DNA from: JAKJGV01 sp964617565
GTDB taxonomy: Bacteria; Verrucomicrobiota; Kiritimatiellia; CAIQIC01; JAGNIJ01
Assembly (NCBI GenBank): GCA_964617565.1
Contig: CAZTYH010000006.1
Span: forward strand, 1-64,000
Direction: 5' to 3'
Length of the DNA stretch: 64,000 nt
Made by a program: the position numbers and the translations under genes. Shown here one piece after another: positions 50,304 through 59,816 of the stretch. The notes beneath the pieces were generated by a model that was not told the DNA's origin, made no database searches, and saw only the letters and a program-made list of their open reading frames with translations. Position 1 is the first letter of the stretch; every line of letters begins with the position of its first letter.

Positions 50304-50389
50304 GAACTACGAAAAACGCGAAATGCGCGAAACCGGAAAGATCTCCCCTTCTTATCTTTTTCGTGAATTTCGCGTGTTTCGTAGTTTTC
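50304..50389. repeat. Gene-less CGCGAAA inverted repeat after hemW
   Basis: The left arm GAACTACGAAAAACGCGAAA (50304-50323) extends with TGCGCGAAA; the right arm (50354-50389) reads TTTTTCGTGAATTTCGCGTG then TTTCGTAGTTTTC. Pairing is nearly perfect over about 28 bases, with a short centre containing ATCTCCCC. It lies between convergent hemW and the ArnT-like gene. Confidence 0.82.
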
Positions 50390-50475
50390 TTCTTTGGTTG
50401 CGGCTTGCCCGCCGAAGCTTGAAGGAGGAGGGCTCGCCATGAACGGCCGACAGGCTGCGCTGGGCAATAAGCGGG

Positions 50476-52206
50476 TTAACGATCCGTCTCTCCGTGCGCC
50501 CAAACCTTCCAATCCGGCTCGCGGCCGTCGCTGAGTCCGAAGAGGCGGTGGAGGCCGAGAATATCCAGCGCGCTTTCATCTTCCGGGGTCAGGCGGGTGA
50601 TGAGCAGGAATTTTTCGTTTGCTTCGATCCGCTTCTTGATCTCGTCGGTTGAAATCTCCGGCACCACGCCGCGATAATAAATCAAAAATTCATGCCCCGG
50701 TGCCGCTTCATGGTAGGGATGCTGGAATCGGCTGATGTAATAGACCGGCGTTTCGCGAACGAACAGCGCGAATGTTTCAGCTTCCATACGCTGTGCGAAC
50801 TGCTGGCGAGGCGCCAGGGCGTAACCGTAGTAGCCGAATGCGGAGGCGACGGTCATCCACAACGCGGTGACGAGTGCAGCGCGGCCCATGCGCGCGCGGC
50901 GGTCCGCGCGAAATCCGATGTGCCAGAGCCCGACGAGCAGAAAGAGAACAACTACGCAGGCTGCGCGGGACAGGCCGACGATGTCCGGTCGCCGGATCAG
51001 GCCGACTCGCAGCAGCAGTGGCTGCGTGGCGACAAAAACGGGGAGCAGGAACGAACCGAGCCCCAGCACGCCCCAGTGTATGGCCCGCAACGCGGCGATC
51101 CAGCGGTTGTCGCGTCCCTCGCGGATCGCTTTCTCGACGGCCTGCCAGGCGTACGCAATCAGCAATCCGGCGGGCGGAAGCGCGGGCACGATGTATCGCT
51201 TGTTCTTCACCGGCGAAAGGGAGAGGACGATGAGCAGGATGACCAGCCACCCCCATGTGAAGAGCATGCCGCGATCCTCGCGGGTCTTTTTGTCGGTAAA
51301 AGGAAGTGCCGCGCCATGGACAAACCAGGGGATCCACGGGAAAACGACACCGAAGATGATCAGATAGAAAAAGGGGTTGCGGGAAAGCTCGAAAATGTAG
51401 CGATACTCCGCATCGAGCAGCCTGGTTGCATCGGGGACGAGGCGGTGGATGAGGACAAACCATGGGACCAGCGCGAGAATTGAAAGCCCGGTGACGGCCG
51501 CGAGTTCCCATGCATTGCGGCGCCTGGAATCGGTGAAAGCCCAGACGACGACGGCAAGCGGCGGTATGACGAGCGCGAAACCAAGCGGCCCTTTCGTGTA
51601 GTTTGTTGCCGCGAGGGCGAGCAGGCAGATCAGCCATCCGGCGATGCGGCGGATTTTTTGATGATCCAACGCCCGCATGGCCCAGAGGCCGGCCGCGACG
51701 GCGAGCGTGGCCCAGCCCATGATATGCGTGTCGTACGATGCATAGCGGGCCTGCCGGATGAAAAACATGCCGGAGCCCGTGGCGAGAGCAGCGATGCAGC
51801 CCAGCCTGATTCCCCCGAGTGTTACGCCGGCCCAGTAAATTGCAATGACGGCCAGCAACGCGACGCAAACGGCCAGCACGCGCGAGCGCAACACCAGGTC
51901 TTCAACGGTTGCGGTGCGCGCGTCGAGACCGCGCCATGCCAGCATGTTCAACCAGACAAGCAACGGCGGTTTTTGAATACGCGGCAGTCCGTTCCACGAA
52001 GGCATCTTCCATGCATTCGGATCTTCGTTTCGCATGCGCAGCCATGTCTCCTGGCTGGTCAGGAAGCTCAGCGTTTCCATGATGCGCGTGGGGGCAGGGC
52101 GTCCGACATTGATGAAAAGCGGGGGCGCCAGGATAATCAGGATCAACGCGAGCGTAATGAAGCTGCGGGTGCGGGATGCGGGGGTGTCATTCGACGCTTG
52201 CGTCAT
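50476..52206 (-). CDS. ArnT/PMT-family membrane glycosyltransferase
   Basis: A 576-residue integral membrane protein with about 11-12 helices. The first periplasmic loop has acidic and aromatic residues (NEDPNAWKMPSWNG) followed by RIQKPPLLVWLNML, typical of the PMT/ArnT GT-C fold that uses lipid-linked sugar donors. ArnT modifies lipid A with aminoarabinose, but other members glycosylate proteins or polysaccharide; the sugar is unknown. It follows waaF and lpxK, which supports an envelope role. ATG 52206 is preferred to an upstream TTG at 52224. Confidence 0.83.
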   Translation of the reverse strand: MTQASNDTPASRTRSFITLALILIILAPPLFINVGRPAPTRIMETLSFLTSQETWLRMRNEDPNAWKMPSWNGLPRIQKPPLLVWLNMLAWRGLDARTATVEDLVLRSRVLAVCVALLAVIAIYWAGVTLGGIRLGCIAALATGSGMFFIRQARYASYDTHIMGWATLAVAAGLWAMRALDHQKIRRIAGWLICLLALAATNYTKGPLGFALVIPPLAVVVWAFTDSRRRNAWELAAVTGLSILALVPWFVLIHRLVPDATRLLDAEYRYIFELSRNPFFYLIIFGVVFPWIPWFVHGAALPFTDKKTREDRGMLFTWGWLVILLIVLSLSPVKNKRYIVPALPPAGLLIAYAWQAVEKAIREGRDNRWIAALRAIHWGVLGLGSFLLPVFVATQPLLLRVGLIRRPDIVGLSRAACVVVLFLLVGLWHIGFRADRRARMGRAALVTALWMTVASAFGYYGYALAPRQQFAQRMEAETFALFVRETPVYYISRFQHPYHEAAPGHEFLIYYRGVVPEISTDEIKKRIEANEKFLLITRLTPEDESALDILGLHRLFGLSDGREPDWKVWAHGETDR

Positions 52207-52227
52207 GGTTCGGTCATCTTTCAAGAC

Positions 52228-53298
52228 TCAGGTTTTTCGCCCCGATTGTTCGCTTAAGAAAGTTTCGGCCGCGCCGAAGACCTGGTCCGGCGTGATGGAG
52301 GCGAGGCTCTTGATGGCTTCGGGCGAATCCCGGTCCACGTCGCGCCGGCGCACCGTGCTGTTCTGCACGACGCGGCAATTCGGGCCGAGCGGACCCGTCT
52401 GGGCGGGGTTGGTAATTCCGAAGATGGCTACGACGGGTGTGCCGACGGCCGCGGCGAGGTGCATGCCGCCGCTGTCGTTGGAGATTACAAGATCGCAAAC
52501 CTTCAACAGGGCGATCCATTCCGCCAGCGTGGTTTGGCCGGCGAGGTTCAGCGCACCCGGACCGATGCCGTCCACGATTTTCTGGCAGAGGCTTGCTTCG
52601 CGGCTGATACCAAGCGTTACGATGCAGGCGTTCTTTTCTTTTACCAACCGCTTGCCCAGCTCGATGAAGTGTCCGGCGGGCCAGCGTTTGGAGGGCCCCC
52701 GCGCGGCGCCGGGCAGCAGGCCGATTCGCGGCTGCGGCAGCTTGTCCAGTCTTGTCCGGGCCGCAGCAACGATATCTTCGGGCAGGTTGAGTTCAGGCCG
52801 TTCGAGTTCCCGGGCCTCGTGATTCGGCACGAGCAGGTCCATGTACTCCCAGGCCTGGTGTTCGCGGCCCGGTTGTCCTTCGCGGGGATGCACGATGCGG
52901 GTCATCATGGCGCCGCGCCAGTGGCCCGGCATTCCGATGCGCTCCTCCACGCCGCCGAGAAAAGGGACGAGCGCGGAGCGGAACGAGTGGGGGAGAACAA
53001 AAGCCTTTTTGAACCGGCGTGTCCGGATAAGCCGCGCCGTGCGAAGCGTGCCGGCGAAACCGGAGTGCAGCGGCAGGACCTCGTTCGGAACCGGGTTCAA
53101 TTTCCACAATTGCATGAGTTGCGGCTTGATCAACAGGGTGATGTAGGCGGTGGGATGCTTGCGGCGGAACGCCTGCAGTGCGGGCATGGTCATGATGCAG
53201 TCGCCGACCCAGTTCACGCCACACACAAGGATCGCCTCGTGCGCGTGAGCGGCCTCGGAGCTGCGGCTACTTGAAGCAGATGCGGGCGATGCAGTCAT
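52228..53298 (-). CDS. waaF: GT9 lipopolysaccharide heptosyltransferase-like (WaaF type)
   Basis: A 356-residue glycosyltransferase family 9 enzyme. VCGVNWVGDCIMTMPALQAF matches the heptosyltransferase start, GLLPGAARGPSKRWP is the nucleotide-sugar loop, and VISNDSGGMHLAAAVGTPVV with FGITNPAQTGP is the C-terminal signature. It probably adds heptose to the LPS inner core; the exact acceptor is not certain. Its start overlaps the lpxK end by 32 bases, so the two envelope genes are co-transcribed. Confidence 0.87.
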   Translation of the reverse strand: MTASPASASSSRSSEAAHAHEAILVCGVNWVGDCIMTMPALQAFRRKHPTAYITLLIKPQLMQLWKLNPVPNEVLPLHSGFAGTLRTARLIRTRRFKKAFVLPHSFRSALVPFLGGVEERIGMPGHWRGAMMTRIVHPREGQPGREHQAWEYMDLLVPNHEARELERPELNLPEDIVAAARTRLDKLPQPRIGLLPGAARGPSKRWPAGHFIELGKRLVKEKNACIVTLGISREASLCQKIVDGIGPGALNLAGQTTLAEWIALLKVCDLVISNDSGGMHLAAAVGTPVVAIFGITNPAQTGPLGPNCRVVQNSTVRRRDVDRDSPEAIKSLASITPDQVFGAAETFLSEQSGRKT

Positions 53299-54436
53299 GG
53301 AAATCCTCCGCGCCGCTTAACATCTCGATCTCCACCCGAAGAAAATAGAGCGGGATGTCGCGTCTTTCGATCATGGGGAATCGGACGGCGTCCTTTTCCG
53401 TTGTCACAATGGCCCTGGCGCCACGGTCCAGGCTTATATTGATGAGATTCAGAATCTCCTGCTGGTTGTAACGGTGGTGGTCGGCATAGCGCTTGTGGTA
53501 GAGCACGCGCGCGCCCAGCCGCACCAGTTCATCCTCGAAACCTTTCGGCACGGCGATTCCCGAAACGGCGGCAATGGAACGGTCCTTGAGGAAGTTCAGC
53601 TCTTTGCGCTCACCGCTGTAAACATCTTGGAGGTACTTCGGATTATGACGGCATTCGGATATTTCCGCATGTGGATTCAGTTCACGGAGCTGCTTCTTGA
53701 GCTCTTCGGAGCCGTCGCCGTTGGCCTTCGTGATGAATATGAACGACGCGCGCTTGATGTTGCGTATGGGCTCGCGCAGAATGCCGCGCGGCAGCAGGTT
53801 GCGATTGCCGAACGGGTTCGTGCGATCCACGAGCACAATGTCCAGCCGGTGTTTCATGTGCAGGTATTGGAATCCGTCGTCCAGGATCAACGTGTCGCAA
53901 CCCAGTCGCGAGATCGCATATTGGCCGGCGCGCACGCGGTTCTTGTCCACCACGACGCTGACCTCGGGCAGATTGGAAGCCAACATGTACGGCTCGTCGC
54001 CGCTGACGTCGGAGTTGAGCAGGAGGTGTTTTCCGTCGGATACAACCAGCGGTTCCTGGCTTCGCTGCCGCAGGGTTACGCGGTCGAGCAGGCGCTGAAA
54101 GAGCGGGGGCTGGTCGCGCTTGTAGCCGCGGCTGAGAATGGCCACTTTCCGGCCCTGCTTTTGCAGCGAGCGGGCAAAGACTTCCACCACCGGCGTTTTG
54201 CCGGTGCCGCCGACCGTGAGGTTTCCGACGCTGACCACCTGGCAGCCGAGTGTGTGGTGCCTGAAAATGCCGTGCTGGTAAAGCCAGAGCCGGACCTGGA
54301 CGATGGCCGCATAAAGCCGGGAGAGCTGTTTCAGAATCCATCGAAGCAATGCGGCGAAATGTCCAGGCCGGCGGTCTTCGATGACCGTCAGCATGTACGT
54401 TTCGAGCTGTTCCAATCTTTTCTGGAGCACTTTCAT
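53267..54436 (-). CDS. lpxK: Tetraacyldisaccharide 4'-kinase
   Basis: A 389-residue inner-membrane kinase that phosphorylates the lipid A precursor at the 4' position. The N-terminal amphipathic helix region (about 25-60) anchors it; the P-loop SVGNLTVGGTGKTP is at about 68-81; DDGFQYLHMKHRLDIVLVD contains the catalytic Asp. The length is longer than E. coli LpxK because of a 40-residue N-terminal extension. It shows that the organism makes lipid A. Confidence 0.92.
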   Translation of the reverse strand: MKVLQKRLEQLETYMLTVIEDRRPGHFAALLRWILKQLSRLYAAIVQVRLWLYQHGIFRHHTLGCQVVSVGNLTVGGTGKTPVVEVFARSLQKQGRKVAILSRGYKRDQPPLFQRLLDRVTLRQRSQEPLVVSDGKHLLLNSDVSGDEPYMLASNLPEVSVVVDKNRVRAGQYAISRLGCDTLILDDGFQYLHMKHRLDIVLVDRTNPFGNRNLLPRGILREPIRNIKRASFIFITKANGDGSEELKKQLRELNPHAEISECRHNPKYLQDVYSGERKELNFLKDRSIAAVSGIAVPKGFEDELVRLGARVLYHKRYADHHRYNQQEILNLINISLDRGARAIVTTEKDAVRFPMIERRDIPLYFLRVEIEMLSGAEDFHDCIARICFK

Positions 54437-54572
54437 GGATTACGCAGAGGCTCTTTCTGGCTTTGATGCAAACACGCATGTTGCCATCACCCGCCTTGGC
54501 GCGTCAAGCAATGGGCTGAAATCGCGTAAAAACGTGTATCCAACGCGAGAAAACTGCTATTTGTGAAGCGGC

Positions 54573-55190
54573 ATGAAGGCGCGTAGAGACACTGCAACTC
54601 CAGAAACAAGCTTCAGGATCAGGCCGGAAGACTGGCTGAATCCCTTGCCGTTGCACGATCTTTTCGAGCAACCGGATCGTCCGCTGGAACTCGACGTGGG
54701 ATGTGGAAAAGGCCGGTTCCTGCTCGCGCATGCGCAGGGGAATCCCGGGGTGAATTTTCTGGGGATAGACCGGATGTTGCGCCGGATTCGCGCGCTGGAC
54801 CGGAAGGTCCGACGGCGCGAAATCCGGAATGTCCGGCTGTTGCGCATGGAGGCGTATTACGCCACCACCTATCTCGTTCCGCCGGATTCGGTCACGACGT
54901 ATTACATATTCTTCCCCGATCCGTGGCCGAAGAAACGGCATCGTGATCATCGTTTGTTCAATCCGAAATTCATGGATGCCCTTCACCGGACGATGCGCGC
55001 GGGCGGGCGGATGCATTTCGCGACGGATCATCTTCCTTATTATGAAGCGGTCTGTGAGCTGTTCCGGGCGGACGGGCGATTTAAAGAAGTGGCGCCTTAC
55101 GTGCCCGCGGAGGAAGAGCGCACTGATTTCGAACTGTGGTATATCCGGGAGGGGAGCATCGGACGCTTGTCGGTTGAGAAGCAGGACTAA
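54573..55190 (+). CDS. trmB: tRNA (guanine46-N7)-methyltransferase
   Basis: A 205-residue SAM-dependent enzyme. ELDVGCGKGRFLLAHA is the SAM site, NFLGIDRM follows, and the signature IFFPDPWPKKRHRDHRLFN is unmistakable for TrmB. The tail EERTDFELWYIREG is also conserved. Its last four bases overlap the convergent FHA gene. ATG 54573 follows TTGTGAAGCGGC; a GTG at 54565 is out of frame. Confidence 0.94.
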   Translation: MKARRDTATPETSFRIRPEDWLNPLPLHDLFEQPDRPLELDVGCGKGRFLLAHAQGNPGVNFLGIDRMLRRIRALDRKVRRREIRNVRLLRMEAYYATTYLVPPDSVTTYYIFFPDPWPKKRHRDHRLFNPKFMDALHRTMRAGGRMHFATDHLPYYEAVCELFRADGRFKEVAPYVPAEEERTDFELWYIREGSIGRLSVEKQD

Positions 55191-56722
55191 TCCGCGTCCT
55201 CTTCTTCCTGCGGAGGTTCATCGGGCGGAGTCTCGGGTTCCTCCGGCGGTTTGTGGAACGGCGAAGGGATTTCGTTCTGCTTGTTCAGCAGGATTTTCGG
55301 ACGCGCTTCGACATCCTGTAATTCCTGCCGGTAATAAACTTGAACGATGTATCCGAGGTAAAGCATCCGTTCTCCGTGCTGCTCGATTTCCTGATCGCGG
55401 AACCCTCGCGGAATGATATAGGCCGCGGTCAATGTTTTCTGCTGGTTGGGCCGCCAGTCTCCATCCACGCGAAGCGGATCCCTGGGAACCACCGCGCGCG
55501 TCGGGCGGATTTCCTTTGTCTCGGTATCCTCATCGAAGAAGGTGACGGCGACCTGTATGTGGTACGCGTCCACGTTGCGCTCGGACGAATGCGGCTTCAG
55601 CGAGACGCGCAACAGGCGCATTTCCTCGAACTGATCGTTCTTTGGAAACCGCTCCTGCTGTATATCCGCGATTCGAATGCGACGCGGGAGGCGGGTCGAA
55701 GGTTTCGCTCCGCGACTGTCCTCCGCGGGTGGAGCAGGGCGGGTCATCTCGGCGCGCGCGATGCGCATGCGCTCGGCAGCCGCCTGTTCATAGAGCGGAG
55801 TGCCCATGCTGCGGTTGAGCACCTCGGTCCATTGCTCTCCCGCCTGCTTCAACTGGCCCCGTCTTTCGTGAAGCCGGGCGCGTTCGATATAGGCCGGGAT
55901 GAAATCGGGCGCCATCAGTTGGATGCGGGCCAGTTGTTCGTCGGCCCTGACAAAATTCATCTTCACGATATCCGTCAGCGCCTCGTTCAGCATGGCTTGC
56001 GCGCGTTCGATGAGGGGATCGGCCACGGCGGCCGGTTGATCCGACACTTCAGGGGCCGGCTCCGGTTCGGCCGGGCTCTCCACTTGCTGCCGTAAATCTT
56101 CCACTTCCGCGCGGAGGCGGCGGAGATCCTGCATGATCTCCGAGTCCGGCTCCGGTTCGGCCGGTTCAGCGCCAAGCATCTCTTCCCGTTGCGCGAGCAG
56201 CGCCTCCGCCTGCGCGAAGGTTTCTTCCTCGTCCGACATTTCGGGGCCGATCACTTCCGTCACGAGCACGGGCGCAGGATCCGCGCCGGAATCTTCAGGG
56301 ATATTGACCGCATCCTTGTGCCGAACGATGAGGAATAAAAGAAAGGCAATCTGCGAGAGAATAATTATTGCGACGGCCGCGGCGGTGAGCGACTGCGCAT
56401 GCCCGGTGGTGCGGCTCTTTTCCTCGTCGGACCGGGTTATCACTTGATATTGAACCAGCGTACTTCCCAACTCGATCCGGTCTCCGTGGGTCAACCTTGC
56501 CTCGCGGACCGGTTTGTCGTTCACCAGGATCTGGTTGGTCGCGCCCAGGTCCTTGACATAGACCCCGTCCTCGCGCTCCTCGAAAAGGGCGTGCTGCCTC
56601 GACGCATCGCCGTCGGGAAGTTGAATGGCACAATCCGGGCTTCGGCCGGCCTTAACGGATTTCTCCTTGATGGCCAACCGCTTGCCCTTGAACTTTCCTG
56701 TAAGGAATACCAAGCGATACAT
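55187..56722 (-). CDS. FHA-domain membrane protein with TPR-like region
   Basis: A 511-residue protein. An N-terminal FHA domain (about 1-95) has VKAGRSPDCAIQLPDGDASRQHA with the phosphothreonine-binding Arg and Ser. A transmembrane helix lies near 110-135. Acidic and proline-rich linkers (140-255), helical TPR-like segments (about 255-340) and a beta-rich C-terminal domain (370-480) follow, ending in an acidic tail. FHA domains recognise phosphothreonine, so it may link a Ser/Thr kinase to envelope assembly. ATG 56722 (MYRLVFLTGKFKG) is chosen over the frame to 56788. Confidence 0.78.
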   Translation of the reverse strand: MYRLVFLTGKFKGKRLAIKEKSVKAGRSPDCAIQLPDGDASRQHALFEEREDGVYVKDLGATNQILVNDKPVREARLTHGDRIELGSTLVQYQVITRSDEEKSRTTGHAQSLTAAAVAIIILSQIAFLLFLIVRHKDAVNIPEDSGADPAPVLVTEVIGPEMSDEEETFAQAEALLAQREEMLGAEPAEPEPDSEIMQDLRRLRAEVEDLRQQVESPAEPEPAPEVSDQPAAVADPLIERAQAMLNEALTDIVKMNFVRADEQLARIQLMAPDFIPAYIERARLHERRGQLKQAGEQWTEVLNRSMGTPLYEQAAAERMRIARAEMTRPAPPAEDSRGAKPSTRLPRRIRIADIQQERFPKNDQFEEMRLLRVSLKPHSSERNVDAYHIQVAVTFFDEDTETKEIRPTRAVVPRDPLRVDGDWRPNQQKTLTAAYIIPRGFRDQEIEQHGERMLYLGYIVQVYYRQELQDVEARPKILLNKQNEIPSPFHKPPEEPETPPDEPPQEEEDAD

Positions 56723-56842
56723 GATTTGGACCGAGTTTCCTTGAGCAGCCGGGGGTGCGGCAAGCAGAAAGATAAGATCTTGTTCCAATGCCTGCCGGCG
56801 CTTGCTCTTGGGCGAAACGCATTCTAGAATGCCCGCTTACTC

Positions 56843-58237
56843 ATGGAAACAATGCAGTACATCAGTACACGCGGCACGACCCGTCCGATGGGATTTCAAG
56901 ATGCGGTACTCACGGGGCTGGCGCCGGACGGCGGATTGCTCATCCCGGCGGAGATCCCGAACGTGTCGGCCCTGCTGGACGATTGGGCAAAACTTTCATA
57001 CCAGGATATCACGTTCGAGATCCTCCGGCTGTTCACCGATCTGCCGAACGACGATCTGCGGGAGCTGATAGACAGCAGCTATGCGAATTTCCGGCACCCG
57101 GAAATCGCCCCGGCCTGGCCGGTAGGCCCCGTGCACATCCTCGAGCTGTTTCACGGACCAACCCTTGCGTTCAAGGATATCGCCCTGCAGTTTCTGAGCA
57201 ATTTTTTCGAGTACATCCTGAAGCGCACGGGACGCCGCCTCAACATTCTCGGCGCGACCAGCGGCGACACGGGCAGCGCCGCCATTCACGGAGTGCGCGG
57301 CCGCGAGCGCATCAACATCTTCATCATGCATCCGCACGGACGCGTGGCCCCGTTGCAGGAAAAGCAAATGACGTCCGTGCTCGATCCGAACGTGTTCAAT
57401 ATCGCCATCGAAGGGACTTTCGACGATTGCCAGCAGATCATGAAATCCATTTTCAATGACCTGGATTTCAAAGAAAAATATTCGCTTGGCGCGGTGAACT
57501 CGGTCAACTGGGCGCGCGTGATGGTCCAGATCGTGTACTATTTTTCCGCGGGCTTGTATGTCATGACCGAAACCGAATCATCGCACGTGCAGTTCGCGGT
57601 ACCCACGGGGAATTTCGGCGACGTGCTGGCCGGATACTACGCCGCGCGCATGGGCTTGCCGATCAGTCACCTGATCCTGGCCACCAACGAAAACGATATC
57701 CTCGCGCGATTCTTCAATACCGGCGAGTACAGCCTCGGCCGCGTCGTGCCTACGCTGAGTCCATCCATGGATATCCAGGTGGCCAGTAATTTCGAGCGCT
57801 ACCTCTATTACCGGTTGAACGCAGACAGCGAAAAACTCAAGGCGGTGATGAAGGAGTTTGCCACAACCGGGAAGCTTCACGTGCCGCTTGTCTCCGGAGG
57901 CTGCGTGGACGACCTGTTCATCGCGGGGGTGGGCACTACGGCGGATACCCTGGCGACCATTCGCAAGTACCATGAACAATATGGATACCTGCTCGATCCT
58001 CATACCGCGGTGGGCGTGCATGTCGCGGAACAGCACCTGAGCCGCAACGACGCGACGGTTTGCCTCGCCACCGCGCATCCGGCCAAGTTCAGCAAAGCCA
58101 TTCAGGATGCCGTGGGCTCGGATCTTGCGTATCATCCGGTACTCGATGCGCTGCGCGATGCGAAGACGCGCATGACCGTGTTGCCGGCCGACGAGGCGGC
58201 CGTCAGGACGTTCATCGAGGATCATGTGCAGGATTAA
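56843..58237 (+). CDS. thrC: Threonine synthase
   Basis: A 464-residue PLP enzyme that makes threonine from phosphohomoserine. MQYISTRG at the N-terminus, the PLP Lys in LFHGPTLAFKDIALQFL (about 110), GATSGDTGSAAI and FAVPTGNFGDVLAGYYA are diagnostic of the class I/yeast-like type. The start METMQYIS may be METM or the internal MQY. It stands alone in an independent unit. Confidence 0.95.
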   Translation: METMQYISTRGTTRPMGFQDAVLTGLAPDGGLLIPAEIPNVSALLDDWAKLSYQDITFEILRLFTDLPNDDLRELIDSSYANFRHPEIAPAWPVGPVHILELFHGPTLAFKDIALQFLSNFFEYILKRTGRRLNILGATSGDTGSAAIHGVRGRERINIFIMHPHGRVAPLQEKQMTSVLDPNVFNIAIEGTFDDCQQIMKSIFNDLDFKEKYSLGAVNSVNWARVMVQIVYYFSAGLYVMTETESSHVQFAVPTGNFGDVLAGYYAARMGLPISHLILATNENDILARFFNTGEYSLGRVVPTLSPSMDIQVASNFERYLYYRLNADSEKLKAVMKEFATTGKLHVPLVSGGCVDDLFIAGVGTTADTLATIRKYHEQYGYLLDPHTAVGVHVAEQHLSRNDATVCLATAHPAKFSKAIQDAVGSDLAYHPVLDALRDAKTRMTVLPADEAAVRTFIEDHVQD

Positions 58238-58254
58238 GCCGGTCCTGCGGGCCC

Positions 58255-58824
58255 TCACGCTTCCGTTTCAGATGCGTTCCGGATATGGGAGCGGGGCGGG
58301 GCAAGCAATTCCACCTGGCTGCCCACCTGCGCCAGTACGCGGCGCAAGTTGGTCATGCCCTTGTTCACGCAGGCCAGCAAAAGGTCGCGCGCGCGGGGCT
58401 CGTAAATGGCGCAGAAAGGATTCGGCAAGCCGTCCCCGGCGTTCACATAGGCCGTGATCGCCTGTTCCGGATTGCGATTCACGATAAGGTGTCCCACCCG
58501 GATCAGATCGAGATCCGGCTCGTTGCGTGCGACCACCAGCCACGCTGCTTCGGGGCATGTCCGCAAAGCGGAAAGAATTCCGCCCATGGCGCCCAGGTCT
58601 TCAAAGCCGTCTACGATCTGCGGAAACTCAACGTGACCGGCAAGGTCGAGCTGATCCTTCCGGCTCGAAAGGAAAGCAAGTTCGCAATGCTCATCCAGGA
58701 TGTCAAAAGCCTGTCTGTCCGGGGCCGCTTCGGACGGATGTTCACCGCCGGCAAGAACCAGGCCGTAGAGTGGGGGGGGTAAAGCCTCTTCCGGTCCGTG
58801 CTGCCGTTCTTCGGGGGTAATCAC
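58255..58824 (-). CDS. Degenerate MobA-like nucleotidyltransferase
   Basis: A 189-residue protein with the outline of MobA (molybdenum cofactor guanylyltransferase). YGLVLAGGEH matches the LAGG loop, but the next conserved R-M-G-x-D-K residues are replaced by PSEAAPDRQ. GAMGGILSALRTCPEAAWLVVA matches the GPLxGI region, and NPFCAIYEP the later block, while the catalytic D of CDxP is N-E-P. It may be a divergent enzyme or a non-catalytic relative. No other molybdenum gene is in the window. Confidence 0.6.
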   Translation of the reverse strand: MITPEERQHGPEEALPPPLYGLVLAGGEHPSEAAPDRQAFDILDEHCELAFLSSRKDQLDLAGHVEFPQIVDGFEDLGAMGGILSALRTCPEAAWLVVARNEPDLDLIRVGHLIVNRNPEQAITAYVNAGDGLPNPFCAIYEPRARDLLLACVNKGMTNLRRVLAQVGSQVELLAPPRSHIRNASETEA

Positions 58825-58915
58825 TGACGATCCTTTTCTTCACGCCCTTGAGTCGTGTTCATATATCCTGCGACCGGAAAATAATAAAGGGACGAGGCTT
58901 TGCGGACAAGCGCGC

Positions 58916-59287
58916 TCAATCGAAATATGTGAAAACGTCGTAACGGCGGTAGTTGTTGAGATCAATGGAAACATCCATGATCGTTCTCCGTCCGACGAGG
59001 ACGTCCACATCGCCGGAGAATGAACGGTCGCTGTTATCCGCCGCAAGCGCTACGCGGTAAACGCCGGGGTTCAGATCGTAATAGCGATTATCTCCGCTTC
59101 CGACGCCCGCGACGCGCTCACCGTTGATGAAGACATCCATTCCGTCGCCGGTGTTGTTATCCACGTACAGCGTACCCTTGCCTTCGGGCGGATCGTGATC
59201 GAACTCCTTGTCGTCGCATCCCGTTGCGAGAAGTGCCAGCGCCGCAATGAGCGGCACGGCGAATATCCATTTACCCAGCGTCTTCAC
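58916..59287 (-). CDS. Lipoprotein with PEGA-like domain
   Basis: A 123-residue protein. The signal peptide ends in the lipobox LLATGC (Cys at about 24), so it is lipid-anchored. The mature part has GTLYVDNNTGDGMDVFINGE, LNPGVYRVALA and DVLVGRRTIMDVSID, a beta-sandwich like PEGA domains of surface proteins. Asp follows the Cys at +2 (CDD), which in E. coli would favour inner-membrane retention. Confidence 0.72.
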   Translation of the reverse strand: MKTLGKWIFAVPLIAALALLATGCDDKEFDHDPPEGKGTLYVDNNTGDGMDVFINGERVAGVGSGDNRYYDLNPGVYRVALAADNSDRSFSGDVDVLVGRRTIMDVSIDLNNYRRYDVFTYFD

Positions 59288-59333
59288 AGCGTCTTCTCCT
59301 TCCCGTTTCCAGCCCGGGGGGCGACGTTTGCAC

Positions 59334-59816
59334 TTACCGCGTTTCCACCGGTTCGACTGCTCCTACCGGGCCTGCACAGGTTGCGATGTTCTTGATCAGT
59401 CGGAATCGGTTCGCGTTCCCGGGAAGCTGGTCATATATCGTTTCATCCATGCATTGCCGGATCAGGTACAGCCCCACGCCGCGCGTTTGACCTTCCATCC
59501 AGTGATCCGGAAAGCGCGGCGGCACGTAGGCCTTGAAATCGAAAGGCTTCCCATAATCTATCACATCCACGATGAATTGCCCTTCGGATATGTGAATTTC
59601 CAGATCAATGGCAGGTTTCGGCGATACGTTGCGGTAGGCGTGGTCGAGTACGTTAGTGCACGCCTCGTCTACCGCGATTTCCACCTTGTCCACTTCGTCC
59701 CCAGGCAGGTGGGCGGCCCGCGCCAGCGAGGTGACAACAGTCCGGACAAGGAAGAGAAATCGGCTTTCCCCCGGAATGCGAAAACGAACAGAATCTCTCT
59801 CTTTCATGGTTGTCAT
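59334..59816 (-). CDS. Anti-sigma regulatory factor (RsbW-like kinase)
   Basis: A 160-residue GHKL serine kinase of the SpoIIAB/RsbW type. KVEIAVDEACTNVLDHAY is the N-box with the catalytic Glu and Asn; DYGKPFD is the G1 box; TRGVGLYLIRQCMD is the G2 box. The start MTTMKERDSVRF overlaps the STAS gene stop by four bases (ATGA). The pair forms a partner-switching module; the controlled sigma factor or effector is not in the window. Confidence 0.88.
   Translation of the reverse strand: MTTMKERDSVRFRIPGESRFLFLVRTVVTSLARAAHLPGDEVDKVEIAVDEACTNVLDHAYRNVSPKPAIDLEIHISEGQFIVDVIDYGKPFDFKAYVPPRFPDHWMEGQTRGVGLYLIRQCMDETIYDQLPGNANRFRLIKNIATCAGPVGAVEPVETR

Noticed and set aside
50692..51483. 263-codon plus-strand frame opposite the ArnT-like gene
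   Set aside because: Antisense shadow of a membrane protein, with no hydrophobic pattern or domain of its own.
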